From Eumeta japonica (taxonomy: Eukaryota; Arthropoda; Insecta; Lepidoptera; Psychidae), in NCBI GenBank assembly GCA_005406025.1, contig BGZK01002056.1, positions 18,689-82,688 on the forward strand: a stretch of DNA of 64,000 bases, written 5' to 3'. Shown piece after piece: positions 1 through 11,489 of this stretch (the first letter of the stretch is position 1; the number at the start of each line of letters is the position of its first letter). The notes beneath the pieces are model-generated. The model saw only the letters and a list, made by a program, of their open reading frames with translations. It did not search any database and was not told the origin of the DNA. Both the position numbers and the translations under genes were made by a program.

Positions 1-1345
1 GCTGTGTCAATTTGCGTGGCGTTAACTTTAAAAAAATGGTTCACCCAGACTTACAGAATCTGCTAGAAGACCCTTACCACATTCAGAGGAAGTACCTGTT
101 CCAACATTTTGTTCTACCCGTGAACTATCATTTGAAGAAAACTTTAGTAATATGAAGAGTGGCAGTGATTTCGGAGAAACGGCGTCTATAAAACCAAAAA
201 CTTTTATCCAAGAAGAAGTAAATGATTTGATAAGGGATCTTGATTAACCTAAAGAATCTGCAGAGATATTGGCTTTTAAATTAAGAGAAAAAAATTTATG
301 GCATCAGGAACAACAGTGACGTTCTATCGTACAATAGAGCAAGGTTTTCTACCATTTTTTCATTCGGAAAATGATATTGTTTTTTGTCCAGACGTCAAAA
401 CCTCATTTTCAAAATAGGTCTTGTAGAATACCGGGCAAATGATTAGCATCTCTTTATAGACAGCTCTGAACGAAGCCTTAGGTGTGTCCTTTTACACAAT
501 GGTAAAAAATATGGTTCAGTTCCCATAGCTCATTCAACCAATTTAAAGGATGAATAACAAAATATTTCAATTATGCTGACAAAATTAAGTATAACGAACA
601 CCAATGGAGTATTTGTGTGGACTTAAAAATGATTAACTTTTTATTAGAATAGCAAAGTGGATACACCAAATACCCATGATTTTATTGTCTGTGGGACAGT
701 CGTGTCAAGCATCAACACCGGGAAAAAGAGATTGGCCCGTCTGTGAGATGATGGAGGTGGAAAAGCAGAATATCATAAATGCATCTGTGGTTTCAAGATA
801 CAAAATTATATCGCCTCTCTTGCAAATAAAGCTAGGCCTTATGAAGCAATTTCTTAAGGAGTTAGGTAAACATGGGCAATGTTTTTCCTATACAATGAGA
901 CAATTTTCTGGTTTAAGTACGGAAAAAAATAAAAGTGGGTATTTTCGATGGCCCACAAATGAGAATATTAATAAATGATACGGACTTCGTAAGTTTAATG
1001 AACAATGTGGAACGACCTGCGTGGATTTCGTTTATTGAAATTACAAAAAAATCTCGGAAATCACAAGTCAAATAACTACACTGAAATTGTAAACGATACG
1101 CTAGACAACTTTAAAAACTTACTAAGTAATATGTCCATTAAAATGCACTACCTACACAGTCATCTTTATCAATTTCCAGAGAATCTTGGATTCTATAGCG
1201 ATGAACAAGGGAGTGGTTTCACCAGGACCCAAAACTATAGAAGAAAGGTATCAAGGTCGATAGGATCAGCATAAGATGGCTGATTACTGTTGGGGGATAC
1301 AACGCAATTGTTCCACTACACTCATTCACGAAAATCGTGATAAAG
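1..1345 (+). pseudogene. Decayed multi-copy transposon-associated gene
   Basis: Pieces of one protein can be read in order while changing frame several times: DLIRDLD near 220, PKESAEILAFKLREKNL near 250, IGLVEYRAND near 415, LLHNGKKYGSVPIAHSTNLK near 490, IKLGLMKQF near 830, GLSTEKN near 915, NYTEIVNDTLDNF near 1073, and MSIKMHYLHSHLYQFPENLG near 1130. These resemble a long protein that recurs in many copies in insect genomes. I am not sure which transposon superfamily it belongs to. Stops near 244 and 555 and repeated frame changes show it is dead. The start lies at or before the window edge. Confidence 0.6.
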
Positions 1346-3340
1346 AAAGTTTTTAAGTCCATAATAATGTTATAAATGCTATTTTTTTACGTAATTGTAT
1401 TTTTATATGTATAAGTCAAAATTTAGTAAACTACACGTAGGAATCCAAAATTTTTGCTGTTGTTGTAGTCAGTATAAAGTCCTAAGTTAGAAAAAAAATA
1501 CAGGTACTCGGCATCTAAACCACTGTTGACCATTGAAATGAATCAATGATGAAGAATTCTTTTATCGATACTAATAAAAAATAACCTCTTAATTTTTTGG
1601 CATTTTAATTATAATTTTAAAGATATATACTATTTTTAGACTCATCCAGCTTGATCTTACTGAGAGGTTTTAGGAAAAAACGCATTTTGAATCCAAACTG
1701 AATTTCAGTTTGATTTCTATTACTGCGAAAACAACTTGATTCAACACTTCATTCGTACATACGCAAAAGAAGTATTTTTATAAGATGGGCTACAACATCA
1801 AAACATTAACCAAATAAGCGACGTGTGGGTGGTTATATATTTACTTTCCCGACTAAGGGTTATTCTCTATTCAATGTCGGCTATACAATGCCGCCGTGAA
1901 TAGGCGACATGCGAACGCCCGACGGCGGGGAAATGTCACTGCCAAGGTCGTTCCGGTCATTGTCTACGGGGTAAATGAATAGCTTTACTTGCTCAGAGCT
2001 GTCTTCCCTTTTTATATAGATCAATGACTGTCTTAGAAATGGAATTGATCGGGCATATGCTCATGGTCTCTGCGCTATATCTGAAAACGTACGCATCTGC
2101 GGTTGGTGTCAAACTGTAGTACCTACAGTTTGGTTAGACTTTTGGGCAAAAACAGTTACAAAAATGTATATACTTTTGGCAACACGGAACTGAAGACTAA
2201 TAAAGCGAACACATATTATAACGTAAGTTCAGTCCCTAGGGGGGTAGGTCCTCCATATTTAAAAACTTCAACTCGGTGTGGCCCCTAAACCAGCCCAAAA
2301 CCAGACGAGAGTACGTCTTAATGACGACGTAGTCCGTTACGCTCTTAACGAGATGTGATGCTTGTCCGTGTTTTTCAAACTGAGTTTTTCTTTTTTGGTT
2401 AATGCATCGTGACTTTCTAGACGTACTTAAAGAATACGTGGTCGTGAATTTGCATACCGCTTTTAATTCATGAAACATCTTCGAGACGTTTCTGGGCTCC
2501 AGGTCCTGGGATCGTGATTGATATAAAAATCTTGTAACTTGATAATATTTTTATTTCAATTTATAAATCGCAAAGACTGCATTGATGTAAAAAAGTTAAA
2601 AATGTAAAAATGTCAATAGTGTATTATATTATTCTTAAATCCAAACATCTGTCTATCGGCAATTCTCTTCAACTATTCTATGATTTCAATAACAATTAAA
2701 TAACGTTTGAAATCAATCATTACACGTTGGCGCACATACAAATAAAAAAATATGTAAACATTATATCTCTATATTATATATATTAGATATTTTTTTGTGC
2801 ATAATAGTTTTAAAAAGGAATGAAACAAACGGAGTATTAAACAAAGAAAATGAGCGGAAAAATATGTGACGTTACTCCATCCCTGTATTATAATATTAAT
2901 AGACTTAAATGCAATAAACTGTCTCTATAGAGAGTATAATTTCTAATTAACAGTCACGCAATAACCACATGGAGGCATTAGCGCGATTGACGTCATAGTG
3001 TTCCGACGAATGAACATCTCTTTGTAAATCCACGAGACGAGTATCGAGTAATGAGGCTTTTCATGGAACGTGTTTCGAATGTTTAAGCGATCTGATACCT
3101 ACATATTCACACATGCGTATTATGTGTATATAAATGGGGACTTTATTCCATTTCCGAAAACTCGAAGTCGATTTTATAGTAAGTTTATGACTGGAATAAT
3201 ATAAAGGTTTTAACCTTAGTTAAATTTAATAACAGAATCAAATTTTGTTACAAGCATAGCATGGAATATATTACCCATAAGAATCCAAAACAGCTAAGTC
3301 AATAGAAAATCTTTCCTCTCTATCAGCCGATACGACAAGA
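1346..3340. other. AT-rich DNA without a recognised gene
   Basis: No coding region was seen. A good TATA-like string (CTATATAAAAAG) lies on the minus strand near 2012-2023 above a GC-richer patch (1890-1960), but no convincing exon follows it. Confidence 0.4.
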
Positions 3341-3355
3341 AAGTTCCGAAGTCGT

Positions 3356-3690
3356 TATTGCAAAGACATGCACTATAGATAAAGGGAGGGGGAACACAAT
3401 TTCTGCTATTTTAGAAACGATTATTTTCGAAATTATGCACGTAATCAGAAAAATTGCTTAGAAACCTTAAAACTTTTAAACAACTGTTGAAATATGTGCC
3501 ACACGTTGATATTTACTGAATTTTTTTCATCAATTTCTGTTACATATATGGAGGGCCCCTAGCATTATTTATTTTTGTTATTTAACTAGCAAACTAAGTA
3601 GCGGCTTATACAAGACATCTGCACTATAAATATCATAAATATACGTCTTGCAGATTTTGAATAAAATGCGGACATGACGAAACTATAAGG
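3356..3690 (+). repeat. Interspersed repeat R1, partial copy
   Basis: It shares blocks with 54561-55283 and, inverted, with 60530-60930. Shared blocks are AAATATGTGCCACACGTT (3490-3507) and CAAACTAAGTAG with GGCTTATACAAGACA (3591-3618). It lacks the GGGTTCCG-type ends seen in the longer copy. Confidence 0.7.
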
Positions 3691-3905
3691 GTTAACCCTA
3701 AAAACGACGTCACTGCCTTCTACGCGTGCTGCCATCTGTTGTTGTTGTTAACCTTTTCGTGAAATACTTTTTATTGGCATATACATACTTATATGTACAT
3801 TAATTATTTAAGTAATAAAAAAAACAATTATTGCTAAATGTTAATTTACGCCTAACGAAGCGAACGGGTAACGGCTAGTATTTAAATAACTGAAATTCGA
3901 ATTAT

Positions 3906-4020
3906 CCGAAAATCTTTCTGTCTTTGCAGACAATTCAAAGATCTACGTGCTGGTCAACAACAAGAAAAACGCTAGGTTTTCATTATATAATATCAATCAT
4001 ATTACAAACTGATGCTCACA
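3906..4020 (+). pseudogene. Reverse transcriptase scrap (jockey-type LINE)
   Basis: One frame reads LSVFADNSKIYVLVNN and then LYNINHITN followed by TGA C. This fits the catalytic box of jockey/CR1-type RTs (FADD, then a stretch ending in an Asn-Trp pair). The second catalytic Asp is Asn and the Trp codon is TGA, so it is dead. Confidence 0.5.
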
Positions 4021-4029
4021 TTAAATATG

Positions 4030-5240
4030 ATCACGTTAAATTTTAATATACTAGCACACATTCACCCATTTACAATGAAATTAATGTCAAATACTTGAGC
4101 TTTTTAAGCGTAGTACTATTATGTTAAAGACTCCACATACCAAAAGCAATTTGCATGACCCCGATATCTAAATCTTACTTCTGGCCTTGACTTACACTGA
4201 AACTCTGTCTACGCCAAACCCTTCCAGAGGACAGTATCCAACTCTCATTTACCCACCATCTCGCTTAAACGCATCGTAGTATTTTCCATAAACAGTTTTT
4301 TTTTTAATATAGTTCCACTGCGGTGCCGTCATATCTTCCCTGAATCCAATTATTCTATACAATTTCTATAAACGGTTTTACCTTGTTCCAATATATTTAA
4401 AGATATGTCAAATAAGATCAAAGTAATTATTTTATATTACAATTGTCTGTTTGTTGTTTGTTGATGTTTGTGTAAATAATAATAATGAATATTTTCAGCC
4501 GCATGTATTAAGTCTCTTGTTGCAGATAATTTATGTTAATATTTAAGATGCAATATGATAATAAGTTCAAATGTTGACATTTAATAAATTTGACCTAAAA
4601 ATTTTAAATATCAGTTTTTTTAGCGTAAACCAAAACATTTTATACATCTAGTCACGTAAGACGTTACATGACGCGTCTCGACCTAACCAAGAAATTTTGA
4701 ATACTAAAGTCGCATATTCCAATAGAAATACGGCATTTTTTTTTAATGAATCAAAAAAAATAAATCACCACTATATTTTTTGTAAACAACGCCCATTTTC
4801 TAGATTAAAATTGAAAACTCATGGTGGATTACGTTTACACAATACTGTATTTAGGGTCCGGTATTGAAGCAAAAAAGGACTTTATAGATTCATTCTATCC
4901 GTCAGTTCGTCTGTCCATATATCACAGCCTAATATATAACTCCTCCATTTCTGTCTATTTCCAAGATTTTATAGAAGAGAGATATCTTATTCGAATAAAT
5001 ACGACACAATCGATGCAACCATAAAAGGTTATGAAAAAATTTAAGGTCAGCTTTCCATACATTAAACTGAAGTATGAAATAATTTTTGTTTCACGCACAA
5101 GGTCGTATGGGGACCATTGGATAAATAATTAAAAAAATATTAAATGTTTTTAATCGAAATTTCCTCTAATGTTCCTACGTGGTTAACTTTATATCGCCCC
5201 CTTTAACTTTTGAGCCATCTGTCACAAAATATGAAACAAA
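4030..5240. other. AT-rich DNA, nothing recognised
   Basis: There are only short chance frames and poly-A/T runs. No coding signal or repeat boundary was identified. Confidence 0.4.
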
Positions 5241-5246
5241 TCACAT

Positions 5247-5304
5247 TAATAGAGCTTCATAAATTAATTTAATGAATATTGAATTCATTTATGAAGCTCT
5301 ATTA
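5247..5304. repeat. Perfect inverted repeat (18-bp arms, AT-rich loop)
   Basis: AATAGAGCTTCATAAAT at 5248-5264 is exactly complemented at 5287-5303, with one more pair outside. The loop is 22 nt. Confidence 0.75.
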
Positions 5305-5530
5305 TTCAGCACAAATATCGTATACGAATTTTTCAAATATTTACTATTTTCAGTTATCACTGTAACAACCGACCAATGTGGGCATGCATAAGGATTTTAT
5401 TACAAAAGGTACATGCATATACTTGTGCCCGTATTATTTAATATTTTTTTATTCGAATTCATACAGAGTGATACGGTACTTGTTTCGTTCAAACTTAATG
5501 TGATTCCAAATTTTATGGCAGTTCATTAGG

Positions 5531-5572
5531 AACGGAACCCTACATGCGAGAGGTCGAGTCCCCACCTTAACG
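5531..5572 (+). repeat. End fragment of a GGGTTCCG-type lepidopteran repeat
   Basis: ACGGAACCCTACATGCGAG followed by a GTCGAGTC-like string resembles the 3' end of this repeat family (ACGGAACCCT, then GCGCGAGTC-like bases). Confidence 0.45.
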
Positions 5573-5599
5573 GATTTCAATCAAAGGCAAAGTACGTAA

Positions 5600-6920
5600 A
5601 AATAAAGCCTACACACATTTAAAATCTTAATTATTACAGTATTTTTTTAATAACTTGTTGCTCAATTATTATTGAGCGACATGTTATTATATTGTAAATA
5701 TTACATTGTTTAAAATAATTTCTTATTAATTTGGAGTCAGTGCTATTCGTTTGTCATTAATATTATAGGGATATATATATATAGTGGATGTTGGTAATTA
5801 AGGCGGGAAGGACTTAATCTCGGATTCGCATTTTTGATTAACTCTGTAAAACTATAAAAATATAAACTAACACATGTAATATGCTAGCTGTTGCCTGCAA
5901 TTTCGTTTGCGTGGTATTTATGAAACATAACGTTTTAAAAAGACATGAAAGCTCTCCTTCATTTCTTCGTTGTTTTTCATCACCCATAGAAAATCTCAAA
6001 CGCCATGTCACGGTTTCTTCAAAGCCACAATGTCTATAACGAGATTACTTGTTTGCCAGAATTTTATTGATTAAAAAAAAATAAGAAATTTGATACTTAA
6101 ATTTTTTGTGACACTTGGAATATCAAAAAAAACTTAACAGTAGGTAGGTACAGTTTGTTAAAGTTATATAAAGGTAATTCAAGTTATATTTAACAGAGAA
6201 TGAACTCTCTGTCTAGCTTCTAGGTTAGGTTAGGCGTGATAAATTGTGTCCTAAGTTAAGTAGATAAAACACAAAAAGTTTTGTTCGCTCCATTACTTAT
6301 TAAGTGATGCTTGTACAAACAAACAAGCAAATATACAGACGAACATACAAATTTTTTAAAGTAGCTGTTTTGGGGTCTAAATATTATGTACATAGTATAC
6401 ACCACTTACTTATTACAAAAAATATTTAATGTATAGATTTGGCTTCCTTAGGATTTTATTATATGTAATTTCCGTTATGTAATATGACAGATTTATATAA
6501 CACTAGGTCGGAGGCATTTTTTAATAGAAAAAAATCGTCAAAATTCTTCCTTAAGCACTACGTAAATCGTGATAAACTTAAAAACAATAATAATTAGTCG
6601 AAATAAAAAGTTTCTCCTTTTGACGATCAACTAATTTGACAATCTGTTGCAATGGGCCTTAATTCCTAGCTATTTGGGATTTGTTAAAGCCGTGTAAAGG
6701 AAATATATAGATCAGTTAAAATCCGAAATTTATTAATTATGGACTGTATATTGCTTAGTTTTATTCGTGTTTTAAATTCGTGCATTAATTATTGTACTTT
6801 TATTTTTAAATTTATGTCTGTCATGTAATGATACTTTATAAGGGAACTCTCATCATGCTATGTAAATAATACACAATCGGTAATAGCTAAAAACGACAAA
6901 TCAATTAAATTAGATTGAAA
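5600..6920. other. AT-rich DNA, possibly intron of gene C
   Basis: No exon with both splice signals and an open frame could be placed. Short tandem GTTAGGTTAG occurs near 6222. Confidence 0.35.
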
Positions 6921-6929
6921 GAACATTAC

Positions 6930-6981
6930 CTCGCGTAGAACAAGCGAAGACAACAACCACCAACACCACGACAAGTTTCAT
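6930..6981 (-). CDS. Gene C: signal-peptide first exon of a putative secreted protein (partial)
   Basis: ATG at 6981 opens 17 codons plus one base, ending at a GTAATG donor. The residues MKLVVVLVVVVFACSTR form a typical signal peptide. Exon length (52 nt), phase 1 and promoter layout match exon 1 of gene A (55 nt, phase 1), so I infer a paralogue. I searched 1-6900 by eye for a phase-1 exon opening with a good acceptor and found none I trust. Downstream exons may be very short, or the gene may be broken. Confidence 0.55.
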
Positions 6982-7102
6982 CTTGATATGTGGTAGTTAT
7001 TAGTGGTCCTTATGTGGTTCCTCTGGGAAGACTTTTGGGGAGAGTCGCAGGTCACCGTGGGACGGTCGATCGTGTAGTGCGTCAGACGTGCCGAATTCCT
7101 CC

Positions 7103-7108
7103 CTTATA
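7103..7108 (-). promoter_or_regulatory. Gene C TATA box and core promoter
   Basis: On the minus strand the box reads GATATAAGG. GCACTAC starts at 7080, 28 nt downstream as in gene A, and the ATG follows after about another 100 nt. Around the putative start the two genes also share CGCACTAC followed by an ATCG. Confidence 0.55.
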
Positions 7109-8329
7109 TCTGTCTAATAGAACCGTCGGGGGTCAATTCTCAAAGCCAGTAGAATGTGTTTTCAACGAAATAACGAGGAATACTTAATTCGAAAATTATT
7201 TCAAAGTTTAAACATCTGTAGTATATTACAGATTAGAAGTGTTATAAAAAATATTTACTCATCCATGATTTTATGATTATAGCTGCGTTAGGGATGCTTT
7301 CACTATCATGGATTTATAAATGTTGTTCTCGAATATTTGCTCAAATGAATATATTCTAATACCTTTTAAAGAATGACATAAATATAAATTAGCTATGCAT
7401 TTATCAAAATAGTTGTATAATTTGAAAATGATAGGATTGTATTAACGTAATCTATTATATACACAGAATTCTGTATTCAAGGGACAAAAATGTAATTATA
7501 CATTTCGTTAATTTGAAATATCGGTAACATGTAGGGTCATGAAATTTTATTTAGCTAACGTGGAGACTATTTAAAGGGAGAATTTATTTATTTTGTCTTT
7601 ATTAACATATCTATCATGACCACATTCAATATCACTTATAAGAATCTTAAAAATTGAGATCTATCAATATCGTACATAGTAAAAGATTTTTTGTTTATAT
7701 ATTTATTTACATATTAGTGTTTCTTGATCTGTTATTTTAAGTAATAAGAAAATACGAAAAATAAAACTGAACTGCAATAAACTAATCGGAATAATATATT
7801 GAAAGTTTTTTTCCTTTGGTAATGACAGATACAAAACAGCCAAGGATATGTATGCGCTAAATACATTGTATTATTGCAATTCAATATATTAACAGGGTTT
7901 ACAAACAATGATGCACGGAAATTGCTAGTATAAAAAGAAGTGTATGTATAATTATACACATATGTGTGCATATCATCCGGAGAATCATTAAATGTACATA
8001 TTGGAAAATTTTACGCGCAACAAACTGAATGCATTGAGTTCCAATCATCACTTCTCAAATGCGCAATTTAGTGTATTAAAATTTAAAGGACTCGACAATC
8101 GATACGTCGATGTCGACAGCGTTAAAATATTTGTAGTGTCCACGAGCGGCGCACATGTGACCGTGCGCCGGCTACACTACGACATCGGTTAGTAGCAAAA
8201 CAAGTCGAGCTTCTCTTTTTTGGGCTTGGTAAGCAACACGATAGCACAACATACCAATCAAAGTCACGCAAACACATTTGTCTTAGCAAATCTTAGAACA
8301 TCATAGCATCGAGCCGACGACGTCTGAAA

Positions 8330-8940
8330 TTCAAGTCCAGTAAATTATATTTCTCCAATAGACACGTGTATGAAAGTCTACAGAGTAACATCTGAAGTGC
8401 ATTGCTCTTGTAAACCTTTTTCTACGATGGCTTTGTATTTATCATTGTATAGGTTCTGTATTGGAGCATCTCACTCAAGGTGAATCGAATGACAGCTTTA
8501 TACAATTATAAGTATTGATATGTTCTGTGAGGTTAGTGTAAGATGTCTTTACAAGAGTGCCTTATTTACAATATGTTCTAAATGGAGATCAACATCTAGT
8601 TTACAATCGAAAACGACTCCCAAATTCCTGTTGAACGTAACTTCGTCCACATCATACAATGCATACGCATGTTTATGGATATTTTCCTTTTCAGAAAAAG
8701 TTGTAGATTTGTATTTAGTTATGGATACTTGTAGTCTGTTGCGCGTGCGCATGCGTCACATAATCCGTTTAAATCTAGTTGAAACAGAACCAAATCGTCG
8801 TTACTCTTAATAATTTGATAAATCTTATTATCGTCTGCGTTCAGAACGAAATTACAGTGATTGACGAAAGTATTGATATCGATTATATAAAGTATAGTAG
8901 GAAAAGAATAGTAATAGCGTACGATTTATATAAATCGTAT
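8330..8940 (-). pseudogene. Jockey-type LINE reverse transcriptase remnant
   Basis: Read on the minus strand from about 8860, the frame gives NADDNKIYQIIKSNDDLVLF, then LDLNGLCDACAR. After a frameshift it gives TTFSEKENIHKHAYALYDV and NLGVVFDCKLDVDLHLEHIV. These are the catalytic ADD box, the following helix, and the DLGV-FD motif of jockey-clade RTs. Downstream text is increasingly broken. The ADD is intact but frameshifts inactivate it. Confidence 0.65.
8920..8939. repeat. Perfect 20-bp palindrome
   Basis: TACGATTTATATAAATCGTA is its own reverse complement. Confidence 0.7.
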
Positions 8941-9003
8941 GAAATATTGGCTGTGATTTAGGGGACCTAAGCAAAACCTGGAGATATTGTATTTAAAAAT
9001 GAC

Positions 9004-9043
9004 ACTCGTTACTCACAAATACGAGTATTTGTGAGTAACGAGT
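9004..9043. repeat. Perfect hairpin, 18-bp arms and 4-nt loop
   Basis: ACTCGTTACTCACAAATA (9004-9021) is exactly complemented at 9026-9043 around CGAG. It lies about 80 nt before a GC-rich patch. Confidence 0.8.
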
Positions 9044-9124
9044 ATATATTTATAAAGTGATATTTAGAATGTAACAATCCTCTCAAAAAAAAAAAATTAA
9101 ATCTCTATCGTTCGACACGCTAAT

Positions 9125-9230
9125 AGGTCCCCTGAGCGAGTGCGTCAGTGCGGTGGACGCGAGCTTTGTGCCCGCTTCAGCGTCGGTCACGGCTGTCGTG
9201 TGTCGTTGTGTTGTGGCAACCTCGGAATAT
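9125..9230. other. GC-rich island in AT-rich DNA
   Basis: This is a CpG-rich stretch (GTGCGTCAGTGCGGTGGACG and onward) with no coding frame that I recognise. It could be promoter DNA or the end of a mobile element. Confidence 0.3.
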
Positions 9231-9454
9231 TTGTTTTGATGACTTTTTATTTATCCACAGAAATCTGGCAGTTTCTAACAATCTTCTAACTACGGTTAAT
9301 TGAGAGTTAATTTATTGCAAATTTTTAAAATTTTAAACCTACTTAATATCTGATCTCTGGCAATCCGAAAGTTACGTTTCAGTGAATCGGACACTTCCAC
9401 AATAGTTCAATAATCGTATGAAGCAGTCTGCTACTCCTTTCGTCTAATTTGGAA

Positions 9455-9890
9455 TCGACTAGCACTTGCCCGCGGTTCCGCCCGTGTGGCGATAGAACGA
9501 ATTCCTTCGTTTTCTACATCGACCGATCACGTTCAGAAACAAGATTCCGGTCCCTAGCCCGTTTTTAATTCCGACCTTGGTCACGATCTAGGTGCCGATT
9601 GACTCTCAATTCCAATTGCGCTCCCACTTTTGATCACGGACCCGGTTTTGATCTAAGCAGAATCCGATTCTGCTTCTGCTCTCGATTTACTTTCGCTGTC
9701 AACCTCGACCTCGGTATAGCTTCCCATTCCGATTGCAGTCACGCTCTTGTTTGTAACTTTGGCCCCGCACCTGACCTTGACTATGGTCTAGCTTTCTTTT
9801 TTGCTCCCGTTCTTGACTTTCGATTTTGCTTCTCGTCCCGCTTGCAATTTCGATTCCGCTACCGATCACAGTTACGTTTTGGATGAAGTC
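9455..9890 (+). repeat. Repeat R2 (CCCGCGG-type lepidopteran interspersed repeat)
   Basis: It opens GCCCGCGGTTCCGCCCGTGT, followed by a CGTTTTCTACATCGACCGAT-like string and a long pyrimidine-rich imperfect CGATTxCGxTC tract. Similar openings occur near 48625, 62520 and 62665, and inverted near 16490. Confidence 0.6.
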
Positions 9891-10204
9891 AGATCGAATG
9901 TCTAATATCAAAATAAAATTTAGGCTGTATTGTTCAAGAATAGTTTAGCCTTCTATTATTGAATGTATTTTTAGAAATTGTTAGTAGTCAATCAAACCGT
10001 TCTTAAATTATAAAAAGACAGATAGACTGACAAATATTTTAAAAGTGATAGAAACATTCCATCCCATATTTCAATTCTTTGAGCTACTTTTCCAAAATCG
10101 ATACATGCCACTATTTTTCATACGTAAGAAGATAGCTAAAATATAAATTTTGACGTCAATCGCTTCAACAGTTCCATTTTTCTATACATATTGAGAGTTT
10201 TATA

Positions 10205-10385
10205 GACTTTCAGCGGCCCACTCCTCCATCTTTTCCCTCAATCATCATATCCCGATCCTCGTTCCATTAGAAATTCTTCCCTTCTAAGAGGCCGGCAACG
10301 CTCTGGTGACACCTCTGAGCTTACGATTGTCCATGGGCGGCGGTGACTACATATTCTCTGATAGATCGCCAGCTCATTTGGACTT
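10205..10385 (+). repeat. Common lepidopteran retroposon 3' end
   Basis: It contains AGGCCGGCAACGCTCTGGTG, then TGTCCATGGGCGGCGGTGAC and GATCGCCAGCTCATTTG. This is the order of the tail I know from a very frequent lepidopteran repeat, preceded by a C/T-rich stretch. A second copy lies at 27290. Confidence 0.6.
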
Positions 10386-10678
10386 CAAGGTCCATTCAAA
10401 TGTACCACGAAAACTTCAACCTTTATTTTACGCCCTCCAGGGCTTATTGAAAAAACGATGCATGCCATTGTTTTTTATTAGGAATGATTAAGCAATGATT
10501 AATTAAAATACAACCTACATTACATGATAATTTGTTCTTGAATGTACTATATTTTGTATGCTTTCATTTTTGACCAAAACCACAAATAATAAATAAAAAT
10601 TAGAATTAAGAAAAGTGGTAGAAAAGCAGTTTTTTTTTTTTTTGTTCCGTATATGGTACAGTATTCAATTCATAATGC

Positions 10679-10718
10679 ATAGACTATATAGTATATAATA
10701 ATATACTATATAGTCTAT
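10679..10718. repeat. Perfect 18-bp palindromic arms in a TA-rich tract
   Basis: ATAGACTATATAGTATAT is exactly complemented after AATA. It opens a low-complexity TA/ATT tract running to about 10815 that contains further nested inverted repeats. Confidence 0.75.
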
Positions 10719-10815
10719 TATATATATACTATTATTATATATATACCATTATTACTATTATATACTATTATTATATATATAATAATAGTATATGGTATAT
10801 ACTATTATTATACAT
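10719..10815. repeat. TA/ATT low-complexity tract with nested inverted repeats
   Basis: ATACCATTATTACTATTATA near 10742 and its approximate complement near 10780-10797 could fold into cruciform structures. Confidence 0.65.
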
Positions 10816-10899
10816 AGATAGAATGTGTAATTCAGTTAAACATGGAATTTTCTGAAACAATTTTCGTCTTTGTTCAAACAAAGCTCGACGTCATAAATA

Positions 10900-11480
10900 T
10901 TTTTCACAGGCAGTCAACGTTTTCCCTTTGCATCTTGCGTACTAGCAGCTCTTATGTATGTCTCCACAAGGAAAAGTGCTCTAAACCATCGCGTCTAACG
11001 TCACAAGGAGAAAGGATTGCTATATTAGCTCTCTTTGTTTTCTTTCCAATTTGATCATCAATTGCTGAAGATGGTCAACCTCTTTTCTTGAATATCGATA
11101 GATCAATCATGCAGAGCCATTTTGCCACTTCAAATTTGAACTCCTTCAATTTTAAGGGTGTCGGCTCTTGTTTCATCTTCCCTAGTCTTTTGTACAACAA
11201 CCCACTAACGATGGTGACTATATCAAGGAAATGATACCATTTTTGTCCTCCTTCTTGTCTTCGATCCACCTCGACCATGTACCGATTATGGTTATTTGAG
11301 GACAATCAATTTCCAAATATCTTTCTTGTTTTTTTTGTGGAATTAACTAATTTTTCAGTTGATTGTAGATCAACAAAGATGAAGACAAAATAACAGGCTT
11401 GTTATGAAACCACATCACCGTCACGTTTTTGGTACAATCCACATCGGCTACCCATTCCTCTCAGTATCTTCTTTCGGCTA
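10900..11480 (-). pseudogene. piggyBac-like transposase remnant (C-terminal part)
   Basis: Read on the minus strand: VMWFHNKPVILSSSLL (like the W-DxxPV-LLS segment), then NHNRYMVEVDRRQEGGQKWY and HFLDIVTIVSGLLYKR (like NKYMGGVD, then the WW-FFHFLDVA-NSYILYK stretch), then PLKLKEFKFEVAKWL. After a frame change VRRDGLEHFSLW appears, resembling the VRFDGxxHFP motif before the Cys-rich tail. The third catalytic Asp position (GGVD) is kept as EVD. Frameshifts and missing upstream text make it dead. Confidence 0.6.
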
Positions 11481-11489
11481 CCCATTCCT

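Noticed and set aside
1641..1690. Possible minus-strand exon with AATTCAG acceptor and GTAAGA donor, a candidate for gene C
   Set aside because: The frame compatible with gene C shows no likeness to the family, and the acceptor lies in a palindromic AAACTGAATTTCAGTTT string.
2236..2478. 80-codon minus-strand frame as a gene C exon
   Set aside because: No credible acceptor, no likeness to genes A or B, and mixed repeat-like text.
7992..8192. 66-codon plus-strand frame next to CACTACGACATCGG
   Set aside because: The CACTACGACATCGG string resembles the start-site text of genes A and C, but there is no TATA box 28 nt upstream and the frame has no known motif.
9004..9043. MicroRNA precursor
   Set aside because: The 4-nt loop and 18-bp perfect stem are too short for a normal pre-miRNA.
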